Below the pieces are notes generated by a model. The model ran no database searches. It was not told where the DNA came from and worked only from the letters and a program-made list of their open reading frames with translations. The position numbers and the translations under genes were made by a program. Below are positions 31,202-35,099 of a stretch of 35,099 bases of DNA, in pieces. The stretch comes from CAZNGF01 sp964572855. GTDB taxonomy: Bacteria; Bipolaricaulota; Bipolaricaulia; RBG-16-55-9; JAJCYT01. Position 1 is the stretch's first letter; every line of letters starts with the position of its first letter. The stretch spans positions 1 to 35,099 of the forward strand of contig CAZNGF010000024.1 in assembly GCA_964572855.1 (NCBI GenBank). Reading direction: 5' to 3'.

Positions 31202-32166
31202 GGCCGGACGGGCTCAAATACCTCGACGCGATGGTTGAACATGTCCACCACGTACACCTCGCCGCGGCTGTTGAGTCCCAGCCCCCGCGGCTGCAGGAAC
31301 TGCCCGTCGCCTTGTTCAAGCGGCCCCGCCCCGTCGGGGTCCACGCAGCCGTCCAAAAAGCTCAGGTGACAGCGGCTGCCCCACTCGGTGACGTAAGCCC
31401 CCGCAAGCGTGAAGGCGACCACGCGGTGGTGCCCGGCGTCCGAGACGTAGACGCGCTGGTCGCGGATCGCGATGTTCTGCGGGTTCTGCAGGTTCTCCGG
31501 CCTGGAGTCAAAGCGCCGGCCCCACTCCGCAAGCGGCTTGCCCCGCGGGTCGAGCTTGACCACGGTGCCGCGGTTGTACTCCGTGACGTAGAGGTTGCCG
31601 TCGTCGTCGACCGCCACGTCGACGGGATCGGCCAGCGTCCCCTCGCCCAGGATCCCCAGCAGCTCACCGGCCGGGTCGAACCGCTGCACGCGCCCGTTGT
31701 TGAAGTCGGCCACGTAGACCCGGTCCTGCGCGTCGGTCCCCAGGCCCCGCATGAGCGAGAACTCGCCCGGGCCGTGTCCGAGCCGGCCCCACGCGGTCAG
31801 AAAGTCGCCCTGCGGGGTGAACTTCTGGACCCGCCCGTTGTTGCCGTCGGTCACGTAGACGTGATTGTTCGAGTCGGCCGCCACGTCCTGCGGCTGCCTG
31901 AACTGACCCGGCGCGCCGCCCTGCTCGCCCCACTGCCGCAGGAAGCGCCCCTCGGCGTCGAAGACCTGGACGCGGTGCTGCGACACGTCGGTGACGTAGA
32001 CGCGGTCGGCCCCGTCCACGGTCAGGCCCACGGGGAACAGGAACTGCCCGCCGTCGAACCCGACGATCCCCCAATCGAACAGGAAATCCGGCGGCCCCGA
32101 CGCCTGAGCGAACCCGATCACCGATACCACCAACACCCACGCCATCGCGCGCTTGATCGTCTGCAT
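31198..32166 (-). CDS. Secreted NHL-repeat six-bladed beta-propeller
   Basis: This 322-aa protein has a signal peptide (MQTIKRAMAWVLVVSVIGFAQA) and six NHL repeats, each of the form P..(V/L)A.D....VYV.D..N.RVQ.F...G.(F/Y)L..WG, building one propeller. A Cys-containing insert (CHLSFLDGC) lies between blades five and six. NHL propellers bind proteins, peptides or carbohydrates and rarely catalyse. The ATG at 32166 has AAGGAGTGG; an upstream in-frame start at 32211 adds 15 residues before the signal peptide and is rejected. It is the first gene of a two-gene operon and overlaps the protease start by 4 nt, suggesting the propeller serves the protease or the same surface structure. Confidence 0.93.
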   Translation of the reverse strand: MQTIKRAMAWVLVVSVIGFAQASGPPDFLFDWGIVGFDGGQFLFPVGLTVDGADRVYVTDVSQHRVQVFDAEGRFLRQWGEQGGAPGQFRQPQDVAADSNNHVYVTDGNNGRVQKFTPQGDFLTAWGRLGHGPGEFSLMRGLGTDAQDRVYVADFNNGRVQRFDPAGELLGILGEGTLADPVDVAVDDDGNLYVTEYNRGTVVKLDPRGKPLAEWGRRFDSRPENLQNPQNIAIRDQRVYVSDAGHHRVVAFTLAGAYVTEWGSRCHLSFLDGCVDPDGAGPLEQGDGQFLQPRGLGLNSRGEVYVVDMFNHRVEVFEPVRP

Positions 32167-32268
32167 CCACCACTCCTTCGTGTTTCGGGCTCGGTTTCCT
32201 CTTGCGTGCAACCCACCGTCGCTGGCCCGAGTATACGCCGCCGGCCCGTGCGCTCAACAGCCGCGCGT

Positions 32269-32298
32269 TTGGCGGCCTCGCCCGCGCGCCGTTACAAT
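32269..32298 (+). promoter_or_regulatory. Promoter of tRNA-Pro
   Basis: TTGGCG (32269-32274), an 18-bp spacer and TACAAT (32293-32298). The -10 ends 12 bp before the mature tRNA, as in the tRNA-Ser promoter (11 bp). Confidence 0.65.
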
Positions 32299-32310
32299 TC
32301 CCTCGACCAT

Positions 32311-32385
32311 CGGGGCGTAGCGCAGGGGTAGCGCACATGGTTTGGGACCATGAGGTCGCTGGTTCAAATCCAGTCGCCCCGACCA
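32311..32385 (+). tRNA. tRNA-Pro (anticodon TGG)
   Basis: Acceptor stem CGGGGCG (32311-32317) pairs with CGCCCCG (32375-32381). Anticodon arm CATGG/CCATG holds loop TTTGGGA, giving anticodon TGG. The T arm is GCTGG-TTCAAAT-CCAGT. A73 and an encoded CCA end the gene at 32385. All arms are intact. Confidence 0.96.
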
Positions 32386-32412
32386 ACTTTCTGCGAGAGG
32401 TCGTGAGTACCG

Positions 32413-33165
32413 GTGCCCACCGCACACGTCGGCACGCAACCCGTTCACTTCACCCGCAGCGGTAGCGGCCGCCCCGCGCTCGTGCTGATCCACGGCTCGG
32501 GCGGGGACCACACGCTCTGGGGCTGGCAGCTCAAGGGCCTCAAGGACGCCTGCGAGGTCGTCCCGCTCGACCTCAACGGCCACGGGCGTACGCCTGCGCG
32601 CGCCGGCGACGGGCTGCGGACCTACACCGAGGACGCGCTGGCCGTGCTGGCCGCGATCGACGGGCAGGCGGTGGTGGCCGGCCACTCGCTGGGCGGGGCC
32701 GTGGCGCTCAACGTCGCGCTGCAGAAACCGAGCAACCTGGTCGGCCTCGGGCTGGTCGACACGGGCGCCAAGCTGCGCGTGCTGCCCAAGCTGCTGCAAC
32801 TGATCCGCGACGACTTCGACGGCGCGCTCGATTTCCTGCTGGGGTTGCTGTTCCACCGCTCGATCCCCGACACCGTGGGGGACGCGCGCGCCCAGATGGC
32901 CCGCAACGGCCAGGCCGCGCTGCTGCGCGACTTCGAGACCTGCGACGCGTTCGACGTCATCGAGCGGCTGGGCGAGATCAGCGTGCCGGCGCTCGTTTGC
33001 GTGGGCAGCCAGGACCAGATGACGCCCGAGAAGTACGCGTCCTTCCTGGCCGAGACCATTCCCGACGCCGAGCTGGTCACGATCCCCGACGCCGGCCACA
33101 TGCCCATGCTGGAGCAGCCCGACGCGCTCAACGACGCGCTGCGGGCGTTTCTGAAGCGCCTTTAG
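32413..33165 (+). CDS. Alpha/beta-hydrolase
   Basis: This 250-aa cytosolic hydrolase has the complete triad: nucleophile S92 in GHSLGG, D201 in GSQDQMTP and H229 in DAGHMPM. The oxyanion strand LIHGSGGDHTLW is near residue 25. The helical cap (about 120-170) is short. Substrate unknown; relatives are esterases, haloperoxidases or C-C hydrolases. The start is GTG 32413, 27 bp after tRNA-Pro, with GAGAGG about 13 nt upstream, so the exact start is less certain. Its stop overlaps the opposite-strand fetB-like stop (TTAG, 33162-33165). Confidence 0.92.
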   Translation: MPTAHVGTQPVHFTRSGSGRPALVLIHGSGGDHTLWGWQLKGLKDACEVVPLDLNGHGRTPARAGDGLRTYTEDALAVLAAIDGQAVVAGHSLGGAVALNVALQKPSNLVGLGLVDTGAKLRVLPKLLQLIRDDFDGALDFLLGLLFHRSIPDTVGDARAQMARNGQAALLRDFETCDAFDVIERLGEISVPALVCVGSQDQMTPEKYASFLAETIPDAELVTIPDAGHMPMLEQPDALNDALRAFLKRL

Positions 33166-33971
33166 CCCGCCCTTTGCGCCCCATTTGAGCCCGGCCGCAA
33201 CAGCAACTGGTCCGCGTTCGAGAAGACGCGCGCGCGGATCAGCACGAGCGTAACGATGGCCGTGAGCCCGGCGGTGGCGAAGATCATGGCCATCACCACG
33301 AACTGGTACACGGCCGCGTAGATCGGGTCGGCGCCGGCCAGGACCATACCCGTCATCAGGCCCGGGATCCAGACGATGCCCAGCGAGCGCAGCGAGTCGA
33401 TGCGCGGCAGCAGTCCCGCGAAGGTGGCCGTGGACACGTAGGGCTCCACGGTGCGGGCCGGCGCCGCCCCGAGCGCGAGCGCGGCCTCGATCTGACCGCT
33501 GTGGGCCAGTACCTCGGACTTGAAGCGGTTGAGCGCCAACCCGTTGGAGTTCATGGCGTTGGCGATCACCATGCTGCCCACCGGGACCAGCGAGGTGACC
33601 GTCGTCTCGATCAAACCGGCCCAGGTCATCAGGCCGATCACGAGCGCCGAGCAAAACGCGATCCCGTAGAACGAGGCCCAGAACGCGCCCGGTATGCCCT
33701 GCGCGCGGCGCGCGGCCGTGAAGGCGGCGGCCACGAACATGCCGGCCAGCAGGAACGCGCTGGTCCACGCCGGCCCCTGCAGCAGCACGAGCAGCACCGC
33801 GCCCACCAGCGCGATCTGGACCAGGCCGCGCGCCAGCGCCACGCCCGCCTCCCGCTCGACGTGCACGCCGCGCCCGCGCAGCAGCCAGACGGCGCCCAGG
33901 GCCAGCGCGCAGGCCACGCCGGCTTGCGCCCACCCCAGGACGAGCCGGTCCGAAAACAGCTCAGTCAGCAT
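33162..33971 (-). CDS. fetB: FetB-like ABC transporter permease (UPF0014)
   Basis: This 269-aa integral membrane protein has about seven hydrophobic helices. The family hallmark LVPVGSMVIANAMNSNGL is followed by GAAPARTVEPYVSTATFAGLLPRIDSLRSLGIVWIPGLMTGM. In E. coli FetAB is linked to iron export and peroxide resistance; related MlaE-unlike permeases have been tied to other cargo, so the metal is not certain here. It overlaps the ATPase gene by 11 nt and is the last gene of the transcript. The stop overlaps the convergent hydrolase stop. Confidence 0.9.
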   Translation of the reverse strand: MLTELFSDRLVLGWAQAGVACALALGAVWLLRGRGVHVEREAGVALARGLVQIALVGAVLLVLLQGPAWTSAFLLAGMFVAAAFTAARRAQGIPGAFWASFYGIAFCSALVIGLMTWAGLIETTVTSLVPVGSMVIANAMNSNGLALNRFKSEVLAHSGQIEAALALGAAPARTVEPYVSTATFAGLLPRIDSLRSLGIVWIPGLMTGMVLAGADPIYAAVYQFVVMAMIFATAGLTAIVTLVLIRARVFSNADQLLLRPGSNGAQRAG

Positions 33972-34659
33972 CCCATCCCCCTTCCAGATCCCCCTGCCGG
34001 GCCACGCGGCCCCGTTCCAGCACGAGCACGTGGTCAGCCATCCGCTCGGCTTGGGCGTGATCGTGCGTCACGATCAGCGCCGTGAGCCCGCGCTCGCGGA
34101 TCACGCGAGACACGAGCGCCTCGACGTCCCGCAGTGCGGCCCGATCCAGCGCCGAGGTGGGCTCGTCCAGCAGCAGCACGTCGGGCTCGTTGGCCAGCGT
34201 GCGCGCCAGCGAGACGCGCTGCGCCTCCCCGCCCGACAGCTTGCTCACGTCGCGTTTGGCGAAGCCGGCCAACCCCACGCCCTCGAGCAACGCGCGGGCG
34301 CGTTCGTCGCTGAGCGCTTCGCCCCGCTGGCGCGGGCCGAAGCGCAGGTTGTCCCGCACCGTGCCGGGGAACAGGTGGGCGCTTTGCATCACCATCCCCA
34401 GCCGACGCCGCAGTTCCCGCGGCGCGAGCTCGCGGTAGTCCCGCCCTTCCAGGAACACGGTCCCGCCGGTGGGCTCGTCCAGCCGGTTCAGCAGGCGCAG
34501 GAAGGTCGACTTCCCCGAGCCGCTGGGCCCCACCACCGCCCATACCGAGCCGCGCGCGACCCGGACGCTGACCTCGTGCAGAATGGCCGCGTCCCCGACC
34601 GCGTAGCTGAGCCGGTCCGCGTGCAGCAAAGGTGCCCCTTGCGAGGTCGGCGTTTCCAT
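33961..34659 (-). CDS. fetA: FetA-like ABC transporter ATPase
   Basis: This 232-aa ATPase powers the adjacent permease. Walker A is GPSGSGKST (44-52), the Q-loop is VMQSAHLF, the signature LSGGEAQRVSLAR, Walker B LLLDEPTSALD, and the H-loop IVTHDH. All are intact. The ATG at 34659 has GGGGGAG upstream. Only 26 bp separate it from the end of the ecfT-like gene, suggesting one transcript, although FetA normally pairs with FetB and not with EcfT. As short ATPases of several ABC groups look alike, the FetA name rests on the overlapping UPF0014 permease. Confidence 0.9.
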   Translation of the reverse strand: METPTSQGAPLLHADRLSYAVGDAAILHEVSVRVARGSVWAVVGPSGSGKSTFLRLLNRLDEPTGGTVFLEGRDYRELAPRELRRRLGMVMQSAHLFPGTVRDNLRFGPRQRGEALSDERARALLEGVGLAGFAKRDVSKLSGGEAQRVSLARTLANEPDVLLLDEPTSALDRAALRDVEALVSRVIRERGLTALIVTHDHAQAERMADHVLVLERGRVARQGDLEGGWDAD

Positions 34660-34685
34660 GCTCTCCCCCTTTCAGCCCCGACCCA

Positions 34686-35099
34686 TCACAGCAGGACGAT
34701 CCCGACGCCGAGCGCCAGACAGAGCAGCAGGGCGACCCAATCGGGCCGATCGGCGTGCAATGGTTGCCAGCGACTGCGCGGGCGATCCAGACGGTAACCG
34801 CGCGCGTCCATGGCCTGCGCCAACTCGTCGGCGCGCCGCAGGCACGCGCGCAGCAGCGGGATGAACACGGCCAGCAGCCGCTTGGCCCGGCGCACGGGCG
34901 ACCCCTCCGAAAAGTCGATGCCGCGCGCCTTTTGCGCCTTCATGATCCCCTCGCCCTGCTCGAGAATCGTGGGCACGAAGCGCATCCCCACGCCGATGAC
35001 CAGCGCGGCGCGCCGCGTGGGCACCCCGATCCGCTGCAATGGCCGGAAGAGCGCGTCGAGCCCGTCGGCCAGCGCCGCCGCGGGCGTGGTGAACCCCAG
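34686..35099 (-). CDS. ecfT: ECF transporter T component (EcfT), 5' end outside window
   Basis: The visible 138 residues are the C-terminal part of an EcfT/CbiQ-type transmembrane protein. It contains a PLQRIGVP stretch and both coupling-helix motifs of the family, KAQKARGIDF and QAMDARGYRL, each with the Ala-Arg-Gly that docks on the ATPases. A final membrane helix (VALLLCLALGVGIVLL) follows. ECF T components join vitamin- or metal-binding S components to ATPases. The open frame continues past 35099 with no stop, so the start and the partner genes lie outside. The position next to fetAB is unusual but not informative about cargo. Confidence 0.9.
   Translation of the reverse strand: MGFTTPAAALADGLDALFRPLQRIGVPTRRAALVIGVGMRFVPTILEQGEGIMKAQKARGIDFSEGSPVRRAKRLLAVFIPLLRACLRRADELAQAMDARGYRLDRPRSRWQPLHADRPDWVALLLCLALGVGIVLL

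Overview
This is a 35 kb chromosomal stretch of a GC-rich bacterium. Genes sampled by eye run near 68% GC and have long open frames. It carries about 29 protein genes and two tRNA genes. There is no phage, IS element, CRISPR array or rRNA. The organism cannot be named from the sequence. A lipoprotein-sorting-like protein beside an RND exporter and a subtilase with a FlgD/sorting-type C-terminal tail suggest a two-membrane cell. A fused ADP-forming acyl-CoA synthetase, an RNase HII resembling the archaeal type and -10 boxes placed 6-7 nt before ATG (leaderless mRNAs) suggest a deep, poorly sampled lineage. This placement is inference only.

Layout. 1-2.7 kb: priA (-), tRNA-Ser(CGA), and a small glycine-zipper protein. 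2.8-4.8 kb: the PLP synthase operon pdxS-pdxT, interrupted by a low-GC, tightly overlapped pair of small proteins (DUF4258-like and DUF2283-like) that resembles a toxin-antitoxin module. 4.8-5.7 kb: a DinB-fold protein and an orphan 79-aa protein. 5.8-9.0 kb: an MMPL/RND exporter translationally coupled to a LolA-like periplasmic protein, behind a near-consensus promoter with an 18-bp operator-like dyad. 9.1-10.3 kb: an ArsR-type regulator followed by two tandem, Cys-rich DUF302 proteins. 10.4-12.0 kb: a DmdA-like (GcvT-superfamily) aminomethyltransferase or demethylase, preceded by a promoter, a perfect 18-bp palindrome and a highly structured leader RNA. 12.0-18.3 kb: a DUF3179 protein (-), ppc and typA. 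18.3-23.0 kb: a small possible PD-(D/E)XK protein, a fused ADP-forming acyl-CoA synthetase and proS (-). 23.3-25.9 kb: a methyltransferase, moaA and rnhB, all (-). 26.0-29.0 kb: an RNase-Z-like metallo-hydrolase (+), a zinc-ribbon membrane protein and a membrane-anchored cyclophilin (both -), and a HAD-IIA phosphatase (+). 29.0-32.2 kb: a secreted NHL beta-propeller coupled to a secreted S8 protease (-). 32.3-35.1 kb: tRNA-Pro(TGG), an alpha/beta hydrolase, a FetB/FetA-like ABC exporter and the 3' end of an ECF-transporter T component.

Most genes are housekeeping. The signals that deserve attention are regulatory or modular. The leader of the DmdA-like gene has at least two mutually exclusive hairpins and puts its ribosome-binding site in a hairpin loop. 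Two unrelated promoters carry an 18-bp palindrome at the same position over the start site. An ArsR-DUF302-DUF302 thiol-rich cassette lies just upstream. A foreign-looking small-protein pair is spliced into pdxST. A family of hairpins, in most copies with GTAGGGG/CCCCTAC ends, sits between convergent genes.
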